Source of the DNA: a virus | DNA length: 41,742 nt | Virus record (IMG/VR): IMGVR_UViG_3300021373_003387 | Coordinates: 1-41,742 of that record | Direction: 5' to 3' (one strand) | Shown here: positions 8,564-17,354 of the stretch, piece by piece | Layout: each line of letters begins with the position of its first letter | Position numbering within the stretch: position 1 is the first letter of the stretch | Program-made: the position numbers and the translations under genes | The notes under the pieces: generated by a model | What the model saw: the letters and a program-made list of their open reading frames with translations, nothing else | The model's database searches: none | What the model was told of the DNA's origin: nothing

Positions 8564-9007
8564 TTAAATATTTCTTGTAAGTTCAGATCGAAAAGTGATT
8601 GTTACAGATTTTGTAAAGAAATTTTCGAAAGGACGCCCACCGGACATTCCAACTGAAAGAATCTTAACTTGTTGCGCGTTCCTTGTAAACACTTTGCCAG
8701 CGTAAAATCTTTGCCTAAATTTGTCGAACCAGGTATCAAAGAAACTTAAGCCGGAATTTTTTGCTGCATTTAGGTCGACTTGTAAAAACCCGATTATCGT
8801 GTCGCGACCGCCTTGCCCTAAAGTTGAAGGTTCTGGAGTCCCGCCGCTAAACGTCACTTTAAACCAATCTTTTTTCGTTTCGTGGTCGAATAAAGTGTTT
8901 TCCCATTGCACGAGACCGTCTGAGCCGTTAGACGTGTCGACAGAGTTTTCATCGAGCAGGTCTTTTACGGCGGACACTAATGCGATTTCTACGTCTGAGT
9001 CAGCCAT
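8564..9007 (-). CDS. Tail terminator protein
   Basis: 147 residues, with an N-terminal helix (VEIALVSAVKDLLDE) and then a beta sheet with DTIIGFLQVDLNAAKNSGLS and FDKFRQRFYAG, the pattern of the DUF4128/gpU-like tail terminators that cap the tail tube and stop its polymerisation. It overlaps the HK97 gp10-like gene by 8 bases and precedes the tube gene, the expected place for this function. Assignment rests on size, order and pattern; confidence is moderate to good. Confidence 0.72.
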   Translation of the reverse strand: MADSDVEIALVSAVKDLLDENSVDTSNGSDGLVQWENTLFDHETKKDWFKVTFSGGTPEPSTLGQGGRDTIIGFLQVDLNAAKNSGLSFFDTWFDKFRQRFYAGKVFTRNAQQVKILSVGMSGGRPFENFFTKSVTITFRSELTRNI

Positions 9008-9404
9008 ATTTAGATTTTAGTTTTTGGGCAATTCTTACAGCGTTAATTCTCACCATGCCTTGAGGCGCTTGCTTCGAGTGCTTGTCGAATTCTATGCGGG
9101 CCGTGTAGGGTAGACTGTTTGTTAGAAATACAGACGCCGCTTTCCTGTTCACTCTAAGATTGCGGATGTGTTTCTCTACATTCGCCGTTGATTTTGACCC
9201 AGTAGGGTCAACGATTTCAACAGTTTTCTTTTTTGGTTTATAGCTAGAAATTACCCAATTGCCTCTAAGCCTTCCGGTGTCGACAGGTGTGTCTCTAATG
9301 ACCGACGTAAACAAAGCTAAAGCGATCTGCTTGAAAGCGCTTTCATACGAAGCCATCGATTTTTCAGCCCATGCTTTTATGTCAGTTGCGAAAGTTTGTG
9401 GCAT
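9000..9404 (-). CDS. HK97 gp10-like neck/tail-completion protein
   Basis: 134 residues, with the family hallmark TPVDTGRLRGNWVISSYKP at about residues 40-58 (DTGxLRxxW), followed by beta strands, and the late phrase NSLPYTARIEFDKHSKQAPQ with Y-A-x-x-x-E/F-G-like spacing. These proteins join the head completion complex to the tail. The gene touches the preceding one at base 9404 and overlaps the tail terminator, so the neck genes form one translational block. Confidence 0.88.
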   Translation of the reverse strand: MPQTFATDIKAWAEKSMASYESAFKQIALALFTSVIRDTPVDTGRLRGNWVISSYKPKKKTVEIVDPTGSKSTANVEKHIRNLRVNRKAASVFLTNSLPYTARIEFDKHSKQAPQGMVRINAVRIAQKLKSKYG

Positions 9405-9865
9405 TATGTCAAATTTTTGATGGCCGCACTCAAAGCTTCCGGGTCGGTAAGCTGTAAATTTTTTATCGTCGAAACGTCTTTTGTCGACGGTGTTAGAAGA
9501 AAGTAAAAAATCAGAGAAGTCGTGCTCGGGACGACTTCCGCCAAGCTTTTGACGTCGTAGTAGTTCCCGTTGAAAATCACTAAATGGTCTGTTTCGACTT
9601 TGAACGTAATGCCTTTTGAAGACGCTAGCAGATAGAGTGTTTGCTTCCTGAGCGAGTCCGGAAGTGTCACATTCTCAAACGCTGAGCTGACGCTCTGAGA
9701 CTTCGGAACTCTGACCATAAAAGTGGTCGAGGAGTCTGTAAAAGAGATTGAGTCCGACCTTAGGACTGGGTCGGACTCTGTTTTGCATTCTACGATGACG
9801 GATTTTAGGCCAGCCTCCGCAATTGCGTTAGATGCGTCGCTTTGAATCTGTGCGTAGTCAATCAT
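9404..9865 (-). CDS. Head-tail connector/neck protein, family unclear
   Basis: 153 residues beginning MIDYAQIQSDASNAIAEAGL. It has a helix, then several beta strands including FMVRVPKSQSVSSAF and HLVIFNGNYYDVKSLAEVVP. Its position between the DnaT-like adaptor and the gp10-like protein is that of head-closure (gp16/FII-like) proteins, and the NGNYYDVK turn resembles the way these small beta-barrel proteins end. The role is inferred from order. Overlaps of 4 and 1 bases with its neighbours suggest coupled translation. Confidence 0.6.
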   Translation of the reverse strand: MIDYAQIQSDASNAIAEAGLKSVIVECKTESDPVLRSDSISFTDSSTTFMVRVPKSQSVSSAFENVTLPDSLRKQTLYLLASSKGITFKVETDHLVIFNGNYYDVKSLAEVVPSTTSLIFYFLLTPSTKDVSTIKNLQLTDPEALSAAIKNLT

Positions 9866-10359
9866 GACCTAGTAACAGACACTGTTCTGAAAGTTGCTTT
9901 GAGAAGCGGCTTTAGAAAAGCTTCTGCTTTATTAAATCGGCGCTGCACGGTTGAAGATCCTGAATCACTGTACTCAGTTTCAATAGGACCAACTTTTTGC
10001 CGTATGATTTGTTGGCCCGAACCTGTAGCTTGCAAGTCTCCGCCAATAGCGTCAAACGCTAGTTGGCACTGTGCATTTTTAAGTTCGACTGGGATGGCTC
10101 CACTGTCAAAATAGTCGTTGTCTATGTATACATGCTCGCGAGGCCACTGAAGAGCCTGGTCGTCATTTTTCTTGTGGCCTCTGAACTTATCTCTGAAAGA
10201 CTCAATGTAGTCCATGGCTTTTATCAACAACGCTTCCATTTCCTCAGTTTTCTCAGGAAGTGTCAGCCTTCTCAGAGACGCGTAGGCTTTAAGATTTTCG
10301 ACCGACGCATACGACTGCGCTCCGGCTACAACCGAACCGTCTTCAATTACAAGCGACAT
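9862..10359 (-). CDS. Head-tail adaptor of the DnaT-like family
   Basis: 165 residues. It starts MSLVIEDGSVVAGAQSYASV, the strongly recurring opening of the phage family called 'DnaT-like ssDNA-binding' (DnaT_2), and has DQALQWPREHVYIDNDYFDS and a C-terminal ETEYSDSGSSTVQRRFNKAE. Despite the family's name, these genes sit in head-tail connector positions and are helical adaptors bound under the portal. Here it lies directly before the neck genes, which supports an adaptor role. Confidence 0.78.
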   Translation of the reverse strand: MSLVIEDGSVVAGAQSYASVENLKAYASLRRLTLPEKTEEMEALLIKAMDYIESFRDKFRGHKKNDDQALQWPREHVYIDNDYFDSGAIPVELKNAQCQLAFDAIGGDLQATGSGQQIIRQKVGPIETEYSDSGSSTVQRRFNKAEAFLKPLLKATFRTVSVTRS

Positions 10360-10361
10360 CG

Positions 10362-10670
10362 CTATGCAAGCTCCTCATACTTCTTTTTAATTGTTGCAGG
10401 CTTGGCGTTGGGAGAAATTTTCACTCCTGCAGTTTTAAGCGCTTGCTCCATTTCTTCAAGGCTTAGCTCTTTTTTGTCAGTCTCGCCGAGTAAATCTTCC
10501 TCAAGACCTTCTGGATCTGGGTAGCGGGACTGGAAAAATGCTTTAATTTCTGCGGCGTGTTTTTTGCTAAAGTTTCCCGCTTTCTTTTTCAAACGCGCTT
10601 GCTGCAAAGCAGCTGCCTCGTCAGGTTGTAGCATTAGTCCTACAGGTGCTCCGAATTCATTCCTTTTCAT
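10362..10670 (-). CDS. Hypothetical head-region protein, helical
   Basis: 102 residues, charged and helical throughout. The C-terminal part, ELSLEEMEQALKTAGVKISP followed by KPATIKKKYEEL, resembles the short helix-extended-helix (HeH/LEM- or SAP-like) folds found at the ends of phage structural or DNA-contacting proteins. It starts 37 bases beyond a hairpin terminator that follows the capsid gene, so it is probably expressed at a lower level than the capsid. No certain function. Confidence 0.6.
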   Translation of the reverse strand: MKRNEFGAPVGLMLQPDEAAALQQARLKKKAGNFSKKHAAEIKAFFQSRYPDPEGLEEDLLGETDKKELSLEEMEQALKTAGVKISPNAKPATIKKKYEELA

Positions 10671-10706
10671 AGTTCTTTAGTTTTGCGTGTGAAATTAGTT
10701 AGAAAA

Positions 10707-10743
10707 TAGAGGAGGTAAAGATTTGTGGTCTCTACCTCCTCTA
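10707..10743 (-). terminator. Rho-independent terminator after the capsid gene
   Basis: On the minus strand TAGAGGAGGTA (10743-10733) pairs perfectly with TACCTCCTCTA (10717-10707) across a 15-base loop, followed by TTTTC. It begins 10 bases after the major capsid stop. It probably limits read-through so capsid mRNA is in excess of the connector and tail mRNA. The plus-strand reading has no T-run, so it points leftward. Confidence 0.72.
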
Positions 10744-10752
10744 CAACCATGC

Positions 10753-11760
10753 TTAGACGTTAACTTCCAAGAAAGCTAGCGGAATGTTTTTGCGCTCAAT
10801 TACTCGGTCCCAATTTGCTGCTGAGCGAAGCTCGGCTAGCGTGAAACTTTGACCTGATGGAGTGCCAATATGCTGGAAGCCGCCCGGATGCAGCAACCAA
10901 GTTTTGCGAGTCCAGAACTCTTCTTCACCGCCGCCGTTGCCGGACTTAGCACTTCGCTCAATCTCTAGAGGTACTTGAGGAGAACCTTCTCCGTAGGCAA
11001 AAGCTCCTGAACCAAAGAGGATACAGAGGTATTTGTCAGAGTTAGTCCCGGAAGTCACAGGAAGTCCGTCGTCAATAACGATACGCAAGCCTTTGTAAGC
11101 TCGGTAGAGAAGCGTGCCGTCACTGTTACGAACGTCCTCAGCTTCATTGTTGTCGACCATTGTGTGGTAGACAGCGGAGTGCATAGCTACAACTGATAGC
11201 GACTCAAAAGCATCACCTAGCGAACCAATAACTGCAGAGTTGAAGTTTGCGAGGCTAAACTTGTTGGCGCTTGTTGGAGACGCTAAATCTGAATAAGCTG
11301 TGTAGACCATGTCGCCAGAGTCATTAGCGACGTTGTCGGCTAGTACACCCTGAGCAGCGGCAATCAAACGGCGTTGCCATTGGCGTTGCCAGTAAGTGTC
11401 AATACGGTTGCGAACGTGCTGTAGAGCTTCTGCTCCCATTGTCAACTCACTGACAAGATCCTTTGCAGCGAATCCTTTATTCATGTAAGCGACTCGATAC
11501 TTTTGACTTGCTTGACTGACTTTGTCTGTGCCTGCTTCAGTATCCGAGTCGTTTGAGTAGTTGGGCTCGGAAGAGGCGTTGATGTCAGTCCAGAAAGGGA
11601 GCTCTCCGGTTGCGCTAGGAGCATTGGCAAACTCATTAAGTTGCGGCGAGTTTACTACAATGCCGGATTGGTAAAAAGCAGTCGTTTCAGGCGAATTGAC
11701 CGCTGGTAGATCTTGATAGACTTCGATGTCGATGACATCTGATAATGTTACTTTAGGCAT
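10753..11760 (-). CDS. Major capsid protein
   Basis: 335 residues. The layout is that of HK97-fold coat proteins without a cleaved delta domain: an N-terminal arm (MPKVTLSDVIDIEVYQDLPA), a long spine-helix-like segment around residues 120-150 (HVRNRIDTYWQRQWQRRLIA), and an A-domain ending with FWTRKTWLLHPGGFQHIG, where the LHPxGF phrase is typical of phage coat proteins in this position. It follows the scaffold-like gene and is followed by a terminator, as expected for the most abundant virion protein. Family assignment is by pattern and order; I cannot align it. Confidence 0.88.
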   Translation of the reverse strand: MPKVTLSDVIDIEVYQDLPAVNSPETTAFYQSGIVVNSPQLNEFANAPSATGELPFWTDINASSEPNYSNDSDTEAGTDKVSQASQKYRVAYMNKGFAAKDLVSELTMGAEALQHVRNRIDTYWQRQWQRRLIAAAQGVLADNVANDSGDMVYTAYSDLASPTSANKFSLANFNSAVIGSLGDAFESLSVVAMHSAVYHTMVDNNEAEDVRNSDGTLLYRAYKGLRIVIDDGLPVTSGTNSDKYLCILFGSGAFAYGEGSPQVPLEIERSAKSGNGGGEEEFWTRKTWLLHPGGFQHIGTPSGQSFTLAELRSAANWDRVIERKNIPLAFLEVNV

Positions 11761-11799
11761 TTGCTATTCTAATTTTGTGAATGTGAATTTTGATTGATT

Positions 11800-12525
11800 T
11801 TAGTTAGAATCAGAATCTCTCCACTTCCGGTAAGCGTCGTCTCCGTGCTTTCTTTTAAAAGCAACTTTTTCGGCTGGGGAAGCTTGTGAAAATTTCTGCT
11901 GTCCGGCACCGCCGCTCTGACTACCGTGCGCACCGCCACCATTAGCCTTACTGGCTACTATAATAGCTCTAAATCGCGAATTTGTAAAAAATTCTTTTTT
12001 AAGTTCATCTACGGTTAAAGCAGAAGGCGTTCCGTCCTCGTTAAGCACACGAGTTTTGGCTCCTGCGTCTGTTACTTCAGAGCGTAACCGCTTCTCAATG
12101 TGAGGTAGTAAAATTTCAGCATTTTCTCCAGCTAACTCATTAGCCATAGTGCGTGCAGTAGCGCCAACTGTTTGATGCTGAAGCGCTTGTTTGTAGGTGC
12201 CTAGGCTTTCCTCTAGCTCACTTCTAAGCTGATCATATTTACTTTGCCACGATTTTTCGATAGCTTCAATGTCGCCTTTGTCACGCGCGTCTTTTTCAGA
12301 CTGCTCGGACAGCTTTTGCTTAAGAGCTTTCAGCTCTTCTTCGACCGACGCAGCTCTCGCTTCCGCAGATTTTCGAGCATCTTTTTCGTGTTCTTTTGCT
12401 CTTTTTAGAGCGCCGGCGTCGTCGTCTTCAATCTTAAGATGAAATTTGTCATCCGCCTTCTTTTCATACAAGAGACGAAAAGCTTCGTCAACTTGGTCTA
12501 GTGATTCGATTACTTTTTTTAGCAT
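11800..12525 (-). CDS. Capsid scaffolding protein
   Basis: I start it at the ATG on 12525-12523 (MLKKVIESLDQVDEAFRLLY, 241 residues). The frame is open to a TTG at 12567, but that is inside the previous gene and has no better start. Residues about 30-130 are a long charged coiled coil (KEHEKDARKSAEARAASVEE). A more compact domain follows, ending in a Gly/Ser/Gln-rich linker and a basic tail, FKRKHGDDAYRKWRDSDSN. A coiled coil with a basic C-terminal capsid-binding end directly before the coat gene is the standard layout of phage scaffolds, which guide procapsid assembly and then leave. Confidence 0.8.
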   Translation of the reverse strand: MLKKVIESLDQVDEAFRLLYEKKADDKFHLKIEDDDAGALKRAKEHEKDARKSAEARAASVEEELKALKQKLSEQSEKDARDKGDIEAIEKSWQSKYDQLRSELEESLGTYKQALQHQTVGATARTMANELAGENAEILLPHIEKRLRSEVTDAGAKTRVLNEDGTPSALTVDELKKEFFTNSRFRAIIVASKANGGGAHGSQSGGAGQQKFSQASPAEKVAFKRKHGDDAYRKWRDSDSN

Positions 12526-12547
12526 GGTTGCATTTAGTGTTGGTTGT

Positions 12548-13624
12548 TTATAAGCCAGCCTTCTCAAAAATTGAAGGCTCAGCTGCTCTCATTTCTTTCA
12601 GCGTCATCGGCTGAAAATTCCGGTCAAGTTGCAAAGCAGAAAATTTTTCCGCTGATAAGCCACCGTCCCGTAAAAGTTTTGCTCTCGTTTTCCCGATTGC
12701 GTCATTTTGAAAAGACGCGCTTTGCTTTTTTAGCCATGAATAATATGTCTCATTTGAACTGACTGGCCCAACTTTGGAGGCTCTAGTTGCGTCTTCGTTA
12801 AGAAACTGAAACTCGTCTTCAAGTTCTAGAATAGTGGTTGATCGGCATCCGATATGAACAGGCGGCCTTGGGCCTTTACCAAGTTCAAATACTTTACCAT
12901 CGAGTGATCTACAAACGGCAGTCGTTCGGCTGTCTAAAGTTGCAATGTATCGATATTTTTGCCCCAAACTTTTGTTGGCTTTCCATACAGCCATTCTAGA
13001 TTCTGAAGCCATGTGTTGCACAGAAGTTCTTGCTACAGCTTCTGCTTGCCTACGGCTTACACCCTGGACTAATCCGTCTTTGAATTTATTGGCTTTGGTG
13101 CCTCTGATTTCTCTAACAAATTGACTAGTGGTTCTGCCTTCTACCCAGGCTCTCCTAGCTGAATTTTCGACTTTTAGGATTGTTGACCTTTGCCATTTTT
13201 TGACGAACGGCTCAAGCAATTCTCCAGTTGCACTTAGCGGGGATTTTAGAGCCCCTAAATAAACGGCTTCAGCTTTTGGCAGCTTGATTTTTCTCGAATA
13301 TACTTCTTTGAGTTCTGAATCTAAAGACCTTACTTCAAAGCCAGATTCGTATTCTGAGATTTCCTTTAAGGATTTGACAAAGTCGTCTACGCTTTTAGTC
13401 AGAATTTTATCCTGCTTTTTGCGCAGTTTACCAAGAAACGACTTTAGCTGCCTCGCGTTTAGTTCACCTAAATTTGAGACCTCGAGCTCCCCTACCGTTT
13501 CCTGGATTGCACCAGCCAATAGGTCAATCGATTCAGAAAATTGCCGAGCTTTTTGCGTTTTTAGCCTTTCAAGAAAAACTTGATGCCGCGTTGCAATTTC
13601 GCTTAAAGAATCTCCTGATGGCAT
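12548..13624 (-). CDS. MuF-like minor head/morphogenesis protein
   Basis: 358 residues. The N-terminal two thirds is helical. At about residues 195-275 lies the MuF (SPP1 gp7-like) domain: RQAEAVARTSVQHMASESRM, then the signature RYIATLDSRTTAVCRSLDGK and GPRPPVHIGCRSTTI, with the two Cys and the HxxCR motif. Such proteins bind the portal, are packed in the head in small number, and may be injected with DNA. The gene follows the portal (start and stop share base 13624) and precedes the scaffold, the usual order. Confidence 0.9.
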   Translation of the reverse strand: MPSGDSLSEIATRHQVFLERLKTQKARQFSESIDLLAGAIQETVGELEVSNLGELNARQLKSFLGKLRKKQDKILTKSVDDFVKSLKEISEYESGFEVRSLDSELKEVYSRKIKLPKAEAVYLGALKSPLSATGELLEPFVKKWQRSTILKVENSARRAWVEGRTTSQFVREIRGTKANKFKDGLVQGVSRRQAEAVARTSVQHMASESRMAVWKANKSLGQKYRYIATLDSRTTAVCRSLDGKVFELGKGPRPPVHIGCRSTTILELEDEFQFLNEDATRASKVGPVSSNETYYSWLKKQSASFQNDAIGKTRAKLLRDGGLSAEKFSALQLDRNFQPMTLKEMRAAEPSIFEKAGL

Positions 13625-15147
13625 TATACGTCTTCGTTACTTACTTCAGATTCGTTCGAACCAATCCCTCTGTTCATCAGCTCATCATCGTTAGCATCTC
13701 GCCACGTTTCTAAGTCGTGAAATGCTAGCCCACCTTTCCGGAACTTTTCTCGCATCTCTTCGTCGTCAATCGCACCGGCCATCCAGCTTGCAACAATCGC
13801 AGATTGATCCTGTGGGGTCAAATTGTGGATCTCAAAATCTTTATTAAGCAGAAAGTATGTGCTTTCCGGGTCAAACTCTTGGCCTAAAAAGTCCGAAAGA
13901 AAACCTAGTGCAGAAGTATATGCTGATGAAACATTTTCGGCAGCCATTGAAAGCACACTCGTCTCAGATGCTTCTTGCATAGTAGCGTCTTTGGCCGTGC
14001 GTTGCACTGTCACAGACTCAATAAGTTTTGCTCCTAGCTTCACCATTTGTTCTTCTTTGTGGCGCATAGCATCAAAAGACCAATTTGAAGGGTTAGGCTG
14101 GATTAGTCCAGCGTTGCCACCTTCTGGAAGAACTAGCAAGGAGCGGCTACCGAGTTGAATGTTGTCACCTAAAATTTCTTTGGCCCATTCTTCGCCAATG
14201 CCAGAAACGTATGGAGTTGGTTGGCCTGTAATAAACACCGCTTCTTCATAATCAGCAGAATTGCGATAGTGTGCCATGTTCAACGAAGCTATGTCGTACA
14301 AAGGAGGGTTGTCAATCCATGGGTCGTTGTTATTAGACCCGATGAAAGTGAAAGGAATATAGTCGAAAGTTTCTCCGTTCTGTTTAGTCGGAGCTCTTTC
14401 TTCTTCAACTACGACGAATTTCCCTTGTTTTTCGTCAAACTTATAGACCTCAACAGTGTAAATTCCTTCGTCTCGCAACCTGAGCACACGCCAATTCTTT
14501 TCGGTTTTATGCTCAAACTCTGATTTTTCAACCGTAGCGTCTTCTTCTATTACGACCAGACTCAGACGACTTTCAGAACCGACAGCTTTAGTCTTCCAAT
14601 TTATGATTTGCTTAGGGTTGTAGCAAACTACGACAGGCCGCATTCCTTGCTCCTCGACAGCTTGCACGCTTATCTCACCTTCAGACTTAGGAAAATCCAC
14701 CAACAAACCTGCACGGCCTTTACCAATAACGTGGAAAAGTGCTTTTTGAGACTGTTGGAAAATTGTCACACCTGATCCGTCGATGTCGGCCGCTATTTTT
14801 CCGAAATCGCTTAACTGAGTTTCTAAAACCGGGTCAGTCCGAAAAACTTGGCCTTGAAGACCATTGATTGTGCGCTTAGTTACAGAGTAAAAAACTGCTC
14901 TTTGTAAATACGAATCGTAGCGAGCAACATTCTCGACTGAGCTGTCGACCCTAAAAGGCACTGGAGCCGGTAAGTATTTTTGGCGTTTGTCTTTTATGGT
15001 GCGTTCGCCAGAAACTGCATCATCGATTAGCTCCCAATCTGGCAGAACTTCTTCGAACTCAGGAAGCCGGTAGCCGACGCCTTTCTTTAGGGCAGGGTTT
15101 TCAACTACTAAATTCGGATTTGTTTCATTTATAGTTTTGTGAGACAT
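13624..15147 (-). CDS. Portal protein (DUF4055-type)
   Basis: 507 residues. The opening LPEFEEVLPDWELIDDAVSG followed by YDSYLQRAVFYSVTKRTING and LQGQVFRTDP is the pattern of the DUF4055 portal family. The centre holds FTFIGSNNNDPWIDNPPLYD and IASLNMAHYRNSADYEEAVF, and a late segment (VTVQRTAKDATMQEASETSV) matches the tunnel-helix region of portals. Twelve copies would form the DNA channel at one head vertex. Located between the large terminase and the MuF gene. Assignment is firm by family pattern and order. Confidence 0.9.
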   Translation of the reverse strand: MSHKTINETNPNLVVENPALKKGVGYRLPEFEEVLPDWELIDDAVSGERTIKDKRQKYLPAPVPFRVDSSVENVARYDSYLQRAVFYSVTKRTINGLQGQVFRTDPVLETQLSDFGKIAADIDGSGVTIFQQSQKALFHVIGKGRAGLLVDFPKSEGEISVQAVEEQGMRPVVVCYNPKQIINWKTKAVGSESRLSLVVIEEDATVEKSEFEHKTEKNWRVLRLRDEGIYTVEVYKFDEKQGKFVVVEEERAPTKQNGETFDYIPFTFIGSNNNDPWIDNPPLYDIASLNMAHYRNSADYEEAVFITGQPTPYVSGIGEEWAKEILGDNIQLGSRSLLVLPEGGNAGLIQPNPSNWSFDAMRHKEEQMVKLGAKLIESVTVQRTAKDATMQEASETSVLSMAAENVSSAYTSALGFLSDFLGQEFDPESTYFLLNKDFEIHNLTPQDQSAIVASWMAGAIDDEEMREKFRKGGLAFHDLETWRDANDDELMNRGIGSNESEVSNEDV

Positions 15148-15148
15148 G

Positions 15149-16639
15149 TCATGTTGAGTGCTTAGCTTTTAGGCCTTTGTAGCGGTTTTTGACGAGTGAA
15201 AGACATTTGTACCGCACTTCATCGTAAAGGTGATCTTCGGCGTCGGTGTCAACGTCTTCAGGGTCGTTTTCATCTCTTGGTAGTACTGGTAAAAGGTCGA
15301 ATGATGCTGTGCAATTTTCGCAGAAAAAGATGCCTGGTCCTTCACCGCTTAAAGAAGCTTTTAACCTATCTCGGAGCAATTGTAAACCATTCTTGCGTGA
15401 TCCTTTGCTTTTATCTGACTTAAGCCACTTGACTTTTTTCTTTTCCATTTTAGTGGCAACGCAGTCGACGGACTTGTCGTCATTAGAAAAAATAGAGCTA
15501 TCTGCAGGTCCTGGCACGACTTTTGACTTAATCCAACCTTGTTCTACGAGCTGTCTTTCTCTTTTCGCGATCCCTTCGGCCACTTCTTCAGACCCTAGTT
15601 TTAGTCCGGCATTAGTGCCAGGGCCTCCTTTTGACCCGTACCACTCTGCGATTCTGATTAAAGTGCCTTTTGGTGGACAAAATCTTTTGCCGGAAGGGTA
15701 GTCTTTGGAAGGTGGAAAACGGACTTCTTCACCGTTAGCTTCGGCCCACCAACCTACAGAAAAAGGCTTCGAAGAACCCCAGTCAAACGACCGGTCGATT
15801 TTCCAATTAGAAGGAATTTTGAATCTAGGTAGACGTAGAATGTCGCTATCCCAAACGTCGTCCAGGGCGCCGCCCGCAACAATGTTCCAATCGCCTTCTT
15901 TCATGGCCGCGACTAAAGCCGGATCGCCTAATCCTTCTAAGCGGTCCAAGTAGTCAGGGTCATTTTTTAGAAGGGTTGGATTGTCACTGACTTTAGCCGG
16001 AATATATTGCCTCAACATACCACCTTCTTTTTTAGGTGTTCTATTTACAGAAAGAGGTGGCGCGTAAGTCACAAAGGTTTTTCTGACCCAGGTATGGCCG
16101 ATGCCACCTGGATTCGATCCACAAAGAGCTAACGGCAATCTTGCCGACCAGTCTTCAGGTACTTGCAAGCCGCCTAACCGACACCGAGCTCTTAAATACC
16201 GGTAGATGCTTTCGTTGAAGTGCGTAAGCTCATCGATCAATAAGACGTGGATTTCGGCTCCTTGGTATTTGAATTTGTCTTTTTCATGCTGGCAATGGCA
16301 CAACCAAATTCTTGACTTGTTCCATTTGAATTCGAGATAGTTTTTGCTCCCGTTGTACTGAACTAAGTCTTGATCCATCCAATTCGCTAACATCTCCGGA
16401 AATGAGCCAGGGCCTGTCATGTGATTTTTGACGAGGTCGTCTGAAAGCCTACGAAAAAGGTAAACTTGAAGCCCGTCAATCAAGCAACAGAGATAGATCG
16501 CAAGTGCTCGCATTAAGTGGCTTTTTCCACCACCGGCTGCGCCACCATACAAGATCTCATTGGCGACAGACTGAAAAGCGACAGACTGTTGCCGGTGGAG
16601 CCTTAAATTGCATTCGTTTGAAGGTGGAGAATCAATCAC
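15149..16639 (-). CDS. terL: Terminase large subunit
   Basis: 496 residues from a GTG start at 16639-16637; the next in-frame Met is beyond the Walker A loop, so GTG must be used. Residues 32-41 are the Walker A motif GGAAGGGKSH, and 133-137 LLIDE with the following LTHF are Walker B. The C-terminal nuclease half begins with DRSFDWGSSKPFSVGWW (RNase H-like DxG) and ends with an acidic DAEDHLYDEVRYKCLS motif. The enzyme is the ATP-driven motor and nuclease that packages concatemeric DNA through the portal. It is separated from the small subunit by ~1.3 kb of opposing small genes. Confidence 0.95.
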   Translation of the reverse strand: MIDSPPSNECNLRLHRQQSVAFQSVANEILYGGAAGGGKSHLMRALAIYLCCLIDGLQVYLFRRLSDDLVKNHMTGPGSFPEMLANWMDQDLVQYNGSKNYLEFKWNKSRIWLCHCQHEKDKFKYQGAEIHVLLIDELTHFNESIYRYLRARCRLGGLQVPEDWSARLPLALCGSNPGGIGHTWVRKTFVTYAPPLSVNRTPKKEGGMLRQYIPAKVSDNPTLLKNDPDYLDRLEGLGDPALVAAMKEGDWNIVAGGALDDVWDSDILRLPRFKIPSNWKIDRSFDWGSSKPFSVGWWAEANGEEVRFPPSKDYPSGKRFCPPKGTLIRIAEWYGSKGGPGTNAGLKLGSEEVAEGIAKRERQLVEQGWIKSKVVPGPADSSIFSNDDKSVDCVATKMEKKKVKWLKSDKSKGSRKNGLQLLRDRLKASLSGEGPGIFFCENCTASFDLLPVLPRDENDPEDVDTDAEDHLYDEVRYKCLSLVKNRYKGLKAKHST

Positions 16640-16704
16640 AGGCCATAAACATAAAATAATCTCTCAAAAAAGTAAATTAATTAGCTTTTTTGCTAAAATA
16701 AGTG

Positions 16705-16769
16705 TTTACATCTAGCAAAAAGTAGCTATAGTCATAATTGTCACCAACTAATAACTACTAAGAACTATT
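16705..16769 (+). promoter_or_regulatory. Conserved early promoter and leader, copy 1
   Basis: TTTACA (16705-16710), a 16-base spacer, and TATAGT (16727-16732) look like a sigma-70-type -35/-10 pair. They are followed by a leader containing TTGTCACCAACTAATAACTA that runs to the ATG at 16770 with 37 bases between the -10 box and the ATG. The same unit occurs at three more places with the same spacing. The leader has no Shine-Dalgarno sequence. Confidence 0.75.
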
Positions 16770-17024
16770 ATGAAAAAGCCATACATTACACTCAAGCAGC
16801 ACGCGAAAATCGCAAAAGTGTTTTTGACTACTCAATATAATTATAAAAATTATAGTAAAAGTGATGAATCTCTCATTGAGAGCTTCATGAGGTGGACCGG
16901 AAAAGACATGGCAACCGAGTTCGTTGCAAACAACACTAGCAGAACCGGTCAGCTTGACCCTTCACTTGATTTAAGTCCGGTATTTAGTGAAGTTGAGGAA
17001 TTTCTAAGCGAAATCTTTGAATAA
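16770..17024 (+). CDS. Small early protein, paralogue A
   Basis: 84 residues (MKKPYITLKQHAKIAKVFLT). It is a paralogue of the protein at 17480: both begin MKKPYIT, have QH-x-x-I-x-x-x-F, then a F-M-x-W-T-G-x-x-M-x-x-(E/D)-F motif in mid-sequence, and have an acidic C terminus. The protein is small and acidic with no catalytic motif. It is expressed from a conserved early promoter and lies antisense to the late transcript. Host-takeover function is possible but unproven. Confidence 0.78.
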   Translation: MKKPYITLKQHAKIAKVFLTTQYNYKNYSKSDESLIESFMRWTGKDMATEFVANNTSRTGQLDPSLDLSPVFSEVEEFLSEIFE

Positions 17025-17056
17025 CTATAACTACTAACAACAAACTAATAACTACT

Positions 17057-17344
17057 ATGACAATACAACAACTGATCGAAACTCTCGAAGAAATCAAAGA
17101 GCGTGTAAGTGAAGACGCGGAGGTTCGCTTTGCGAGCCAACCATCATGGCCGTTCGAATATAGCATCAGAGACGTGTACGCTCTGAATAAAGATGAACGT
17201 AGAGCACTTGCTTATGAAAACGGTGACTACCACGGCGGCTTTGACGAAGAAGAGATCGAAGAACAAGACGATGTTGTCTACCTCGAAGAAGGATGCCAAC
17301 TTGGTTACTTGCCCGGAGAAGCGAAAGAGCTACTCAATTGGTGA
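17057..17344 (+). CDS. Small acidic early protein
   Basis: 95 residues, starting MTIQQLIETLEEIKERVSED, followed by AEVRFASQPSWPFEYSIRDV and a very acidic stretch GGFDEEEIEEQDDVVYLEEG. The first half resembles the short phage proteins with the pattern L-x-x-L-x-x-x-D-x-x-V-x-x-x-x-P-x-x-P-(F/Y)-E-x-S-I-x-x-V. A leader ending CTAATAACTACT, like the tail of the conserved leaders, lies just before the ATG. It is co-transcribed with the previous gene and is followed by a strong terminator. Function unknown; net charge suggests a DNA mimic as one untested idea. Confidence 0.75.
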   Translation: MTIQQLIETLEEIKERVSEDAEVRFASQPSWPFEYSIRDVYALNKDERRALAYENGDYHGGFDEEEIEEQDDVVYLEEGCQLGYLPGEAKELLNW

Positions 17345-17354
17345 TTTTTAAGAT

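Noticed and set aside
12526-12567. Longer scaffold gene from TTG 12567
   Set aside because: The TTG is inside the MuF-like gene and ATG 12525 gives a normal start for the coiled-coil scaffold.
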